Below, piece after piece: positions 7,578 through 13,987 of a stretch of DNA of 43,531 bases. Positions within the stretch are counted from its first letter, which is position 1, and each line of letters begins with the position of its first letter. The notes below the pieces were generated by a model. It saw only the letters and a program-made list of their open reading frames with translations, did no database searches and was not told the DNA's origin. Origin of the DNA: Acidobacteriota bacterium (lineage in GTDB: Bacteria; Acidobacteriota; Terriglobia; Terriglobales; Acidobacteriaceae); contig QHZR01000026.1 in assembly GCA_003224755.1 (NCBI GenBank), positions 1-43,531 of the forward strand, in the 5' to 3' direction. Made by a program: the position numbers and the translations under genes.

Positions 7578-8646
7578 CAATGGGCCCTTTTCTGGCGAGG
7601 CCGAGCATTCGCCGATTGCCTTCGCTGTCGGCACCGGATTTTGCAAAGTCATCAAAGAGCCGTTCCGCTGTCTGAATGATGTGACGAGCGATGAATGGCG
7701 CGCCTTCCTTTGCGCCTTGCTCACTGTTCTTTAGACAACACTCCCATTCGAGCACGGCCCATCCCGGGAAGTCGTATTGCGCGAGCCTGGAGAAGATCGC
7801 GGCGAAATCAACTTGACCATCACCCAGCGACCTAAAGCGGCCCGCCCGCGAAAGCCAGGGTTGATAGCCGCCGTAAACTCCCTGGCGGCCATTCGGCCGG
7901 AATTCTGCGTCCTTCACGTGAAACATTTTGATTCTTTCGTGATAGATGTCGATGTATTCCAGATAATCGAGCTGTTGCAGCACGAAATGACTGGGATCAT
8001 AGAGAATGTTGCAACGCTTGTGTCCGCCGAGACGTTCGAGAAACATCTCAAATGTGATGCCATCGTGCAGATCTTCGCCGGGGTGAATTTCAAAGCACAG
8101 ATCGATACCCACTGAGTCGAAGACGTCGAGAATTGGCTGCCAGCGTTTTGCGAGCTCGTCGAAAGCCGTCTCCACAAGTCCGGGCGGACGTTGCGGCCAC
8201 GGATAGAGATAAGGCCAAGCCAGCGCTCCTGAGAACGTCACGTGCGCACGGAGGCCGAAATTTGCTGAGGCCTTTGCGGCATATTTCAATTGTTCAACCG
8301 CCCACGCCTGACGAGCAGAAGGATTACCGTGAACGCATTCAGGTGCGAATCCGTCGAAGGCTTCGTCATATGCAGGATGAACCGCAACCAGCTGGCCTTG
8401 AAGATGGGTTGAGAGCTCGGTCAACTCGACGTGGTTCGATGCGAGAATGCCGCGAATCTCATCGCAGTACGGCTTGCTCTCCGCTGCGCGCTTCAGGTCG
8501 AAAAGGCGGCTGTCCCACGTAGGAATCTGCACGCCCTTGTAGCCGAGCGAGGCGCCCCATCGCGAAATATCGTTGAGACTATTGAATGGCGGGTTATCGC
8601 CCGCAAACTGCGCGAGAAAAATTGCCGGACCTTTGATCGTTTTCAC
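7567..8646 (-). CDS. Sugar phosphate isomerase/epimerase family (TIM barrel)
   Basis: A 359-residue xylose-isomerase-like TIM barrel starting MKTIKGPAIFLAQFAG. Metal-site segments are recognisable: LCFEIHPGEDLHDG (Glu and His), NILYDPSHFV (Asp and His), KMFHVKDAEF (His and Asp) and VLEWECC (Glu). Members interconvert keto sugars or inosose-type compounds with a divalent metal, or in some glycoside pathways eliminate the aglycone from 3-keto-glycosides. It is first of the five intact island genes in the direction of transcription, and its end overlaps the Gfo/Idh start. The exact substrate is not visible from sequence. Confidence 0.85.
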   Translation of the reverse strand: MKTIKGPAIFLAQFAGDNPPFNSLNDISRWGASLGYKGVQIPTWDSRLFDLKRAAESKPYCDEIRGILASNHVELTELSTHLQGQLVAVHPAYDEAFDGFAPECVHGNPSARQAWAVEQLKYAAKASANFGLRAHVTFSGALAWPYLYPWPQRPPGLVETAFDELAKRWQPILDVFDSVGIDLCFEIHPGEDLHDGITFEMFLERLGGHKRCNILYDPSHFVLQQLDYLEYIDIYHERIKMFHVKDAEFRPNGRQGVYGGYQPWLSRAGRFRSLGDGQVDFAAIFSRLAQYDFPGWAVLEWECCLKNSEQGAKEGAPFIARHIIQTAERLFDDFAKSGADSEGNRRMLGLARKGPIDAD

Positions 8647-8668
8647 AGGATTAAGATTTTTCGGTTGA

Positions 8669-8918
8669 TTATACGATCGGCTTCGTGCGGTGTGTTGACC
8701 GCTTCCTCCGGAAGTCGTCCTGACGTGTTGGAGAGAGGTTCAGCAGAAGGTTGCTGTGGCGCTTGCGGCAGTCGGCGTATTCGCCTGCGATCTTGTCGGC
8801 GCTCTGGGTTGTAAATCCCGGACGCCAGAACCAGCTATTCATCGGGGGCATGGGCTTGTAAGGCGGCCCGGTCGGCAGCCATGATTCCATCGGGATGTAG
8901 TTTTCAGTGTGTCGCGTT
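8669..8918 (-). pseudogene. Alpha-L-fucosidase-like glycosidase, C-terminal fragment
   Basis: The reading TENYIPMESWLPTGPP is followed by MNSWFWRPGF, then SADKIAGEYADC and HSNLLLNLSPTR. This matches the end of the catalytic barrel of GH29 alpha-L-fucosidase-type enzymes (typical SWFW...N-L-L-L-N-x-x-P). No N-terminal part exists; upstream it joins a truncated MFS gene out of frame near 8915. After LSPTR the frame is lost again: a different frame continues GRLPEEAVNTPHEADRIIN. This is therefore a remnant, not a gene. It shows the ancestral operon also had a glycosidase, in line with a glycoside-degradation role. Confidence 0.6.
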
Positions 8919-9489
8919 CCGGGACTTTTTCAGGGCCATCGAACTGACCCAGTGGCGGCTCTGGAATGAACAGCAACAGAAACGCCAGCAGCACTCCTGG
9001 CGCAGCGCCGACGTAAAAGAGCGCGCGCCATCCATACTTCGCCCCCATGACTCCGCCCAGCAGGTAGCCGAGCGCCGTACCAACCGGAATCGCCAGATAG
9101 AAGACGCCCATCACGCGTCCGCGTTTTTCTTCTGAAAACATGTCGGCAACGAATGTCGGGGAGAGAATGACGAAGCTCGCTTCCCCGATGCCGACCAACG
9201 TGTGGCGGATGAGCAACTGGTCAAAATTCTTCGTAATCGCCGTGAACAGCGTAGCTACGCTCCACACAAGCGCGCCCAGAATGATGACCGCCTTCTGCGA
9301 AAAGCGCACCGAAAGCGGCCCCATGAACGGTGCCGCGCACATGTAAAAAACAAAAAAGACGCTGGTCAACAAGCCAAAAGCCGCGTCGCTGCGATGAAAC
9401 TCCGCCTTTACCAGATCCTGCACCGCGAACAACACAGAACGGCCAGTAGCATGTGCCCAAATTGTGCCTAACTGAACATGACAAGACAA
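8839..9489 (-). pseudogene. MFS transporter, truncated at both ends
   Basis: The central part is a clear major facilitator: RSVLFAVQDLVKAEF, FGLLTSVFFVFYM, LIRHTLVGIGEASFVILSPTFVADMF and RGRVMGVFYLAIPVGTALGYLLGG cover about five of twelve helices of the Spinster-like/hexuronate-type group. After FIPEPPLGQFDG it runs into unrelated sequence at about 8915, where the fucosidase-like fragment begins in another frame. At the N-terminus helix 1 is incomplete and is preceded by QLGTIWAHATG, encoded by the 18-bp repeat shared with the integrase end at the left. The only upstream start is TTG. The protein cannot transport. It was probably the sugar importer of the island operon. Confidence 0.75.
9452..9469. 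repeat. 18-bp repeat at the right island end
   Basis: The minus strand reads AGGCACAATTTGGGCACA, matching 2541-2558 at 17 of 18 positions and in the same orientation. Here it forms the 5' end of the broken MFS frame, about 105 bases from the right tRNA-Leu fragment. Confidence 0.55.
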
Positions 9490-9574
9490 ATCCGAACGTC
9501 ACCGAACGCAACACCTGAATTTCGCAACCTATTGCAAGTTCAAGAGAAAATGGGGTCTAGGAGTGAGCGTAGAA

Positions 9575-9632
9575 GGTCTCAAAATCCGCCGGGCTTCGGC
9601 CCTTGGGGGTTCGACTCCCCCTCCCGGCACCA
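9575..9632 (+). other. 3' half of a tRNA-Leu(CAA) gene, right att-like copy
   Basis: This has the same layout as 2402-2459: anticodon loop CTCAAAA, variable arm GGGC-TTCG-GCCC, T arm GGGGG-TTCGACT-CCCCC (a full five-pair stem) and the acceptor strand TCCCGGC plus A-CCA. The five bases before the anticodon loop (AAGGT) do not pair with TCCGC after it, and no D arm or 5' acceptor strand is present, so it is only a 3' half. Unlike the left copy, its T stem is intact. Confidence 0.8.
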
Positions 9633-9706
9633 TGATTTTCAGGATCAATAATTTACGAATTCCGTAACTTGGCTTGATGATGATCTCTACCCATTTCAGA
9701 GCCAGA

Positions 9707-10591
9707 TCATGCTGCTGGCGCCAGAGTGCTCTTGTAATCTTCCACGAATCTCTTGATCCCTTTATCGGTAAGTTCGTGCTTCAGGTCGAAACTTTCCCAT
9801 GGCGCATTCAAATCCAATTCCTTGTGCGGGATTGGCCGAAGGGGATTATGGTTCTTGTCAAGTGGAACGTAGCGAAAGCTTTCATCGGGAAGCCGGAACT
9901 TCGACGCAGCCCACTGTTCCATAACCTTTGCTGGAGCAGTAGCGAGTTCTACGCCCAGCGCGAAGGAGTAAAGGAGATGATCTGTGCTACGTAAGCTTGC
10001 CGCTAACACATGTACATGCCCATCTCCTGGTTCGAACATCTTCTTGATATTCCGCACCACTTGCATTCCGGCGTCTCCACGATCATCAAGCCGGCCAACA
10101 AACGGTGAGACGTAGACCGGCTCTCGGCTGCCTTTGGTTGCAGCGTACACGGCGGCAGCTTGCGACTGTGAAAAACATAAGGTCATATTCACCCGCAAGT
10201 TTCTTTCGATGGACATCTTTGCCGCCCTCAGACCCTCTCGTATACAGGGATATTTAATGTAAGCATTGGGAATCCAGGCGAACATTTCTTGCCCCTGGGC
10301 AAGCATTTGTTCGGCGCTCGTATCAAAATCGGCAAAGACTTCGATTGAGACGCCAGCCGAACCAACCAGCGGAGAAATCTTGCTGACGATGTCCTTGTAT
10401 TCCTGTTTCTGCTCTTCCCAACTCAGCTTGTGTCCCGAGGCGATTCGTCGCTGAACCTCGGGATTTTTGGACACATAGGTTGGATTGGTAGTTTGTCCGT
10501 CGAGAAATCCGAGGAGGCTTTTTACCCGAAGCGTCTCGTTCGGATCTCCACCATCCAGGAGAATTTTCGTATTAGGACTGATGGCTGGCAT
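9707..10591 (-). CDS. Transaldolase family protein
   Basis: A 294-residue Schiff-base aldolase. GFLDGQTTNPTYV (residues 28-40) is the transaldolase N-terminal signature (TTNP). VSIEVFADF precedes the strand with AYIKYPCIREG, where Lys113 sits in the usual Lys-x-P-C/x-E-G context and is the expected Schiff-base residue. FSQSQAAAVYAA and VSPFVGRLDDRG follow in the family order. Role: dihydroxyacetone transfer in the non-oxidative pentose phosphate pathway, or fructose-6-phosphate-aldolase-like chemistry. It is cytoplasmic. It sits just outside the right tRNA fragment and is transcribed away from the tetR operon. Length is between the short FSA and the long TalB types, so the exact activity is uncertain. 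Confidence 0.85.
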   Translation of the reverse strand: MPAISPNTKILLDGGDPNETLRVKSLLGFLDGQTTNPTYVSKNPEVQRRIASGHKLSWEEQKQEYKDIVSKISPLVGSAGVSIEVFADFDTSAEQMLAQGQEMFAWIPNAYIKYPCIREGLRAAKMSIERNLRVNMTLCFSQSQAAAVYAATKGSREPVYVSPFVGRLDDRGDAGMQVVRNIKKMFEPGDGHVHVLAASLRSTDHLLYSFALGVELATAPAKVMEQWAASKFRLPDESFRYVPLDKNHNPLRPIPHKELDLNAPWESFDLKHELTDKGIKRFVEDYKSTLAPAA

Positions 10592-10914
10592 TGCTCCCTC
10601 CGATTACGAGAATTTCACGCGGCTTCTTTCCATCCATTTGGTTGTTCAATATGGCCATGCAGCACGACATGTCGACCAAGTCTGCATGCTTCAGTCGAGG
10701 CCTGCGCAATTGCGGACCCGAGAGAAGCAACAGCGGCACACACAAACGCTTTCACGAGTGTTGGAGAGCGATCCTGAGATCCGAGTTGCTTGGGCGCGGG
10801 GTCTTCACTGCTTCAGACTAATTTGCCAGGTAACGTCTGGAAACGGCGGGAGCAAAAGGTGATCTGTCCACGATGGACCTATTCTCTTCCGCCGATGCGT
10901 AATCCTGCCATTTA
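10592..10914. other. Intergenic region between transaldolase and tetR
   Basis: About 320 bases between divergent genes. I see no convincing protein, RNA or repeat here. Promoters for the transaldolase gene must lie in it, but no strong -10/-35 pair stands out on the minus strand. Confidence 0.4.
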
Positions 10915-10979
10915 TGAACGCGTTCAACATTTCACTTGACAACAGTAAAGCTTGTGCTGCATATTTTGAACGTGTTCAA
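10915..10979 (+). promoter_or_regulatory. tetR promoter with two palindromic operators
   Basis: TGAACGCGTTCA at 10915-10926 is a perfect 12-bp palindrome. TTGAAC-GT-GTTCAA at 10966-10979 has perfect 6-bp arms and shares the core TGAACG-y-GTTCA. Between them TTGACA (10936-10941) is a perfect -35 and CATATT (10960-10965, spacer 18) a fair -10. The operator centres are 52 bp apart, about five helical turns, bracketing the promoter. This is a typical autorepression layout for a TetR regulator. The second operator overlaps the predicted transcription start and the first codons. Confidence 0.7.
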
Positions 10980-11676
10980 GATTAATGAAGCGGCAACGGA
11001 AAAGGGCGAACAGACCCGCCATGAGATCCTCAAAAGCGCCCTCCGGCTATTCCGTGATCAGGGATTCGATGCGACAACCATGCGCGACATCGCCGCCGAT
11101 GCGGGGGTCGCGTTGGGCGCGGCCTATTATTACTTCCCTGGCAAAGAATCGATTATTCAGGCGTACTACAAGGCGGTGCAGGCAGAACACGAGAATAAGA
11201 TTTCGGAAGCTCTCGCGACCCGCAAAATGGACTTGAAAGAGCGCCTACAGTTTGTGATGCGGTCAAAATTGGACATCCTCGAGAACGATCGCAAATTGTT
11301 AGGCGTGATCTTCCGTTACTCGGGAGAACCTGACCACCCACTTTCTTGCCTTGGCCCGGGCACCGCAGAGAGCCGGCGGGAGAGCATCGAAATATTTACC
11401 CGCGCAATTGAGGACGAGAAGCTTCCGAAAGACTTGCGACAATTGTTGCCGATTTCTTTGTGGGCGCTGCACATGGGTGCGCTCATTCTGTTCATTTATG
11501 ACAAATCACCTCAGCAGCAACGCACCCGCAAGCTTGTAGACGGAGCGCTCGATCTGACCATGCGACTGCTGTCGCTTGCCAAGAACCCACTTCTCAGACC
11601 TTTCCGATCCCGTGTACTTGAACTGTTACGCGATGCCGAGCTTCTCCCCGACTTTGTAACGCAGGAGACATCATGA
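10972..11676 (+). CDS. TetR/AcrR family transcriptional regulator
   Basis: TRHEILKSALRLFRDQGFDATTMRDIAADAGVALGAAYYYFPGKESII is the TetR helix-turn-helix region at about residues 13-60. The rest is an all-helical ligand-binding domain of about 170 residues. The start is uncertain: I chose the GTG at 10972 (encoding MFKINEAATEKGEQTR), 234 residues, because upstream in-frame codons fall inside the -35/-10 elements. No Shine-Dalgarno precedes it, and the predicted transcription start is at about the same base, so the mRNA may be leaderless. It overlaps the next gene by 4 bases (ATGA). It probably represses its own three-gene operon through the two TGAACG-type palindromes. The ligand is unknown. 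Confidence 0.85.
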   Translation: MFKINEAATEKGEQTRHEILKSALRLFRDQGFDATTMRDIAADAGVALGAAYYYFPGKESIIQAYYKAVQAEHENKISEALATRKMDLKERLQFVMRSKLDILENDRKLLGVIFRYSGEPDHPLSCLGPGTAESRRESIEIFTRAIEDEKLPKDLRQLLPISLWALHMGALILFIYDKSPQQQRTRKLVDGALDLTMRLLSLAKNPLLRPFRSRVLELLRDAELLPDFVTQETS

Positions 11677-12584
11677 CCGACGGTGAACGCAAGAAATTCG
11701 ACGGTGCGCGCTGGATGCTTATCTTTCTAATTCTCGCAGTGAGTGCAGGTACTGTGATGTATAAGCTCACTGTCCGGGAACACCTGGAGCAGACTTCGCT
11801 TCTATTCGTGGGCATTCCGGCAATTCTCGCTATTATTTTGGCGCTCACTCCAAAAGCCAAAACCGCACTGGGCGCAATTCTGAAGGGTCTGACGGTGGCA
11901 TTGCTGTTGTCGGCACCGCTCCTAGGAGAAGGATTCATTTGCATTGTTATGGCATCGCCGATCTTCTATGGGGTTGGAATTCTGATCGGCGTGCTCGTGG
12001 ATGAGAACCGAAAATATAGGCAGACGACGCTCTCGTGTCTGGTGTTGGTTTTGCTTCCAATGAGCATCGAGGGTGGTTCACCAGTACTATCCTTCAATCG
12101 CGAAGAGACGGTGCAGGCATCGAGAATCATCAACGCATCGGCAGAGCAAGTCGAGCTGGCCATCAGCCGTAGCCCACACACTGACCTGCCGCTACCCCTT
12201 TACTTGAGAATGGGCTTTCCCCGTCCGACCGAAGCAAAGGGCGAGGGACTGCAAGTGGGCGCTCCGCGAAGCATTCGCTTCGCGGGCGGCGAAGGATGCC
12301 CGGGAGATCTGATGCTTAAGGTCGAAGAATTTCGGCCGGGATACGTGCGTTTTCATGTAATCTCCGATCGCAGTAAGATCGCGCATTGGCTGGACTGGAA
12401 ATCATCAGAGGTGGAGTGGATAGAGCTGGATTCAGATCACACTCGAGTGACATGGAAATTACACTTTCAAAGACGCCTTGATCCGGCCTGGTATTTCCGT
12501 CCGTGGGAACGATATGCCACTGAGCTTGCCGCAGACTACCTGATCCGATCGAATGCCAATCCAGCCGGAAGCTGGCCAGAGTAG
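11673..12584 (+). CDS. Membrane protein with C-terminal SRPBCC-like domain
   Basis: A 303-residue protein. The N-terminal half has about four membrane helices (residues about 13-32, 42-60, 66-90 and 93-110) plus a short hydrophobic stretch near 120-130. From about 145, EETVQASRIINASAEQVELAISRSP starts a cytoplasmic or periplasmic domain. The pattern INASAEQV and LDSDHTRVTWKLHFQRRLDPAWYF resembles SRPBCC (START-like, polyketide cyclase/dehydrase) lipid- or ligand-binding folds. It is translationally coupled to tetR (ATGA) and followed 6 bases later by the methyltransferase-like gene. The three probably form one operon concerned with a hydrophobic compound or lipid. No specific function is known to me. 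Confidence 0.7.
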   Translation: MTDGERKKFDGARWMLIFLILAVSAGTVMYKLTVREHLEQTSLLFVGIPAILAIILALTPKAKTALGAILKGLTVALLLSAPLLGEGFICIVMASPIFYGVGILIGVLVDENRKYRQTTLSCLVLVLLPMSIEGGSPVLSFNREETVQASRIINASAEQVELAISRSPHTDLPLPLYLRMGFPRPTEAKGEGLQVGAPRSIRFAGGEGCPGDLMLKVEEFRPGYVRFHVISDRSKIAHWLDWKSSEVEWIELDSDHTRVTWKLHFQRRLDPAWYFRPWERYATELAADYLIRSNANPAGSWPE

Positions 12585-12590
12585 ATACAC

Positions 12591-13658
12591 ATGGGACGCA
12601 TCACCGCCATTCGATCCCTTGGGCTCTATGCGCCCATTTTGACCGCGTTCATCATCGCAATTGCGCGACCGCGCATGCCCAGCAGGATGCTTCCAGCGGC
12701 CCTCCTCGGTTTTCTTTGGACACTGCCCTCATTACTCGCCCTGCAATTGCTCAACTTGCGATTCGGATGGTGGGACTTCCACGTAGAAGGCGCTCTCTTT
12801 CGCGGAATGCCTCTCGATCAATACCTCGGGTGGGCGGTGCTCTGGGGGCTGGTGCCGATACTTGGGTTTAGGAAAATTGCGGTCTGGTGGATGGTTGCAC
12901 TCTTCTTTGCTCTCGACTTGATTTTGATGCCAGCGTGCAGCCCGCTCCTGGAGCTCCGCCACTATTGGCTCATCGGAGAGTTCGTCGGCTTGTGCGTGGT
13001 GCTGATCCCGTCTCAGCTGTTGGCGCGATGGACATTGAATGATACGCATCTTAAAGTACGCGCAACGTTACAGGTATTTGTTGCGTCGGGCGTTTTTCTT
13101 TCCCTGATACCAGAAATTGTTTTCGCGCTACGCCGCGATTCGGGCTGGGGACCCTTGCTCTCCCAGACCACGTGGATTCGAAACTTCGACTTACAAGCCG
13201 TGTTATTACTTGGCATTCTCGGACTTTCGGCAGTTCAGGAATTTGCCGAGCGCGGTCAAGGTACTCCTATCCCATACGATCCCCCAAAATATCTGGTCGT
13301 CAGCGGATTCTATCGTTACATTGCGAATCCAATGCAACTTTCCTGCGTGCTGGTGATGATTGCATGGAGCTTGGTGCTAAAAAGTCCGTGGCTGGCGCTG
13401 GCAGGCGCGGTGTCATTTTTCTACAGCTTGGGTTTGGCTGCATGGGATGAGGGCGAAGATATGAAACTTCGTTTTGGCACCTCATGGCTGGAGTACCGAA
13501 AGAATGTCCGCCCGTGGAGATTTCGATTGCAGCCGTGGCATCGAGGCGACCGGCCGCAGGCACGCCTTTACGTTGCGGAAAGCTGCAGTCCCTGTTCGGA
13601 GGTGCGGCGCTGGTTCGATTCGAAAAACCGCGCGAGATCTCCAACGTATGACCTATGA
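12591..13658 (+). CDS. Isoprenylcysteine methyltransferase-like membrane protein with damaged DCC tail
   Basis: A multi-pass protein of about eight helices over residues 10-285. KYLVVSGFYRYIANPMQLSCVLVMIAWSLVL matches the SAM-binding core of the ICMT/PEMT-type membrane methyltransferases (G-x-Y-R-x-x-x-N-P-x-x), followed by WDEGEDMKLRFGTSWLEYRKNVRPW, the E-E-x-x-L-x-x-x-F-G-x-x-Y-x-x-Y-x-x-x-V type ending. From 322, RLYVAESCSPCSEVRRWFDS begins a thioredoxin-like DCC (DUF393-type) domain with a CSPC motif, but the frame is lost after 12 more residues. The remainder of that domain continues in another frame at 13630-13863. The methyltransferase part may still work. The substrate is unknown. Confidence 0.75.
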   Translation: MGRITAIRSLGLYAPILTAFIIAIARPRMPSRMLPAALLGFLWTLPSLLALQLLNLRFGWWDFHVEGALFRGMPLDQYLGWAVLWGLVPILGFRKIAVWWMVALFFALDLILMPACSPLLELRHYWLIGEFVGLCVVLIPSQLLARWTLNDTHLKVRATLQVFVASGVFLSLIPEIVFALRRDSGWGPLLSQTTWIRNFDLQAVLLLGILGLSAVQEFAERGQGTPIPYDPPKYLVVSGFYRYIANPMQLSCVLVMIAWSLVLKSPWLALAGAVSFFYSLGLAAWDEGEDMKLRFGTSWLEYRKNVRPWRFRLQPWHRGDRPQARLYVAESCSPCSEVRRWFDSKNRARSPTYDL

Positions 13659-13863
13659 CCCTATGGATGGAGGCAACCTAGATGAAGGAGTTCGCGCGTT
13701 CGCGCGCGGACTTGAGCACATTAATTTGGGCTGGGCATTTGTGGCGGCATGCCTGCGTCTGCCAGGCATCTCACATTTCGTCCAGATTCTGATTGATGCC
13801 AGCGGTCTTGGACCCCACATGATTCTGCGACGAAGCAAGGCTGGGCTCTCTTCAATAGATTGA
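13630..13863 (+). pseudogene. Out-of-frame end of the DCC-like domain
   Basis: In frame +1 relative to the methyltransferase gene the sequence reads ARDLQRMTYDPMDGGN, then GVRAFARGLEHINLGWAF and LRLPGISHFVQILIDASG, to a TGA at 13861-13863. Length, order and the GVxAxxRxLEHxxLGW pattern fit the C-terminal half of DCC1-like (DUF393) thiol-disulfide oxidoreductase domains. It directly continues the CSPC-containing segment upstream, except that some residues between the two are missing. A deletion not divisible by three near 13620-13635 explains both the gap and the frame change. Confidence 0.6.
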
Positions 13864-13942
13864 CCTTGTAGAATCTTTAACTCATTTTTCGATGTTTTCT
13901 CCGCATGGGCGGAGCCGCCTTTCGGCGGCCAGCAGGAACAGA

Positions 13943-13971
13943 AAAGGCCAGTCCTTTGCGGACTGGCCTTT
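13943..13971. terminator. Bidirectional intrinsic terminator
   Basis: AAAGGCCAGTCC-TTTGC-GGACTGGCCTTT is a perfect 12-bp stem with a 5-base loop and A/T ends on both sides. It lies between the convergent methyltransferase operon (plus) and FecR-domain gene (minus) and can serve both. A second small stem, GCCGCC-TTTC-GGCGGC, lies just upstream at 13914-13929. Confidence 0.8.
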
Positions 13972-13987
13972 GACTTAATCAACTGAA

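Larger units (their letters stand above)
2402..9632. mobile_element. Decayed tRNA-Leu-targeted integrative island
   Basis: The boundaries are the two direct 58-bp tRNA-Leu(CAA) 3' halves. Just inside the left copy is the C-terminal piece of a tyrosine recombinase. The interior is entirely minus-strand: MFS and fucosidase-like remnants, epimerase, Gfo/Idh, gluconate dehydrogenase subunit 3, GMC oxidoreductase, ThuA-like protein and a PIG-L remnant. Both ends of the cargo are broken genes while the five central genes are open, as expected if deletions removed the mobility functions. Neither tRNA copy is complete, so the target gene itself lies elsewhere or was lost. The island call is an inference from repeats plus the integrase remnant. 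Confidence 0.65.
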
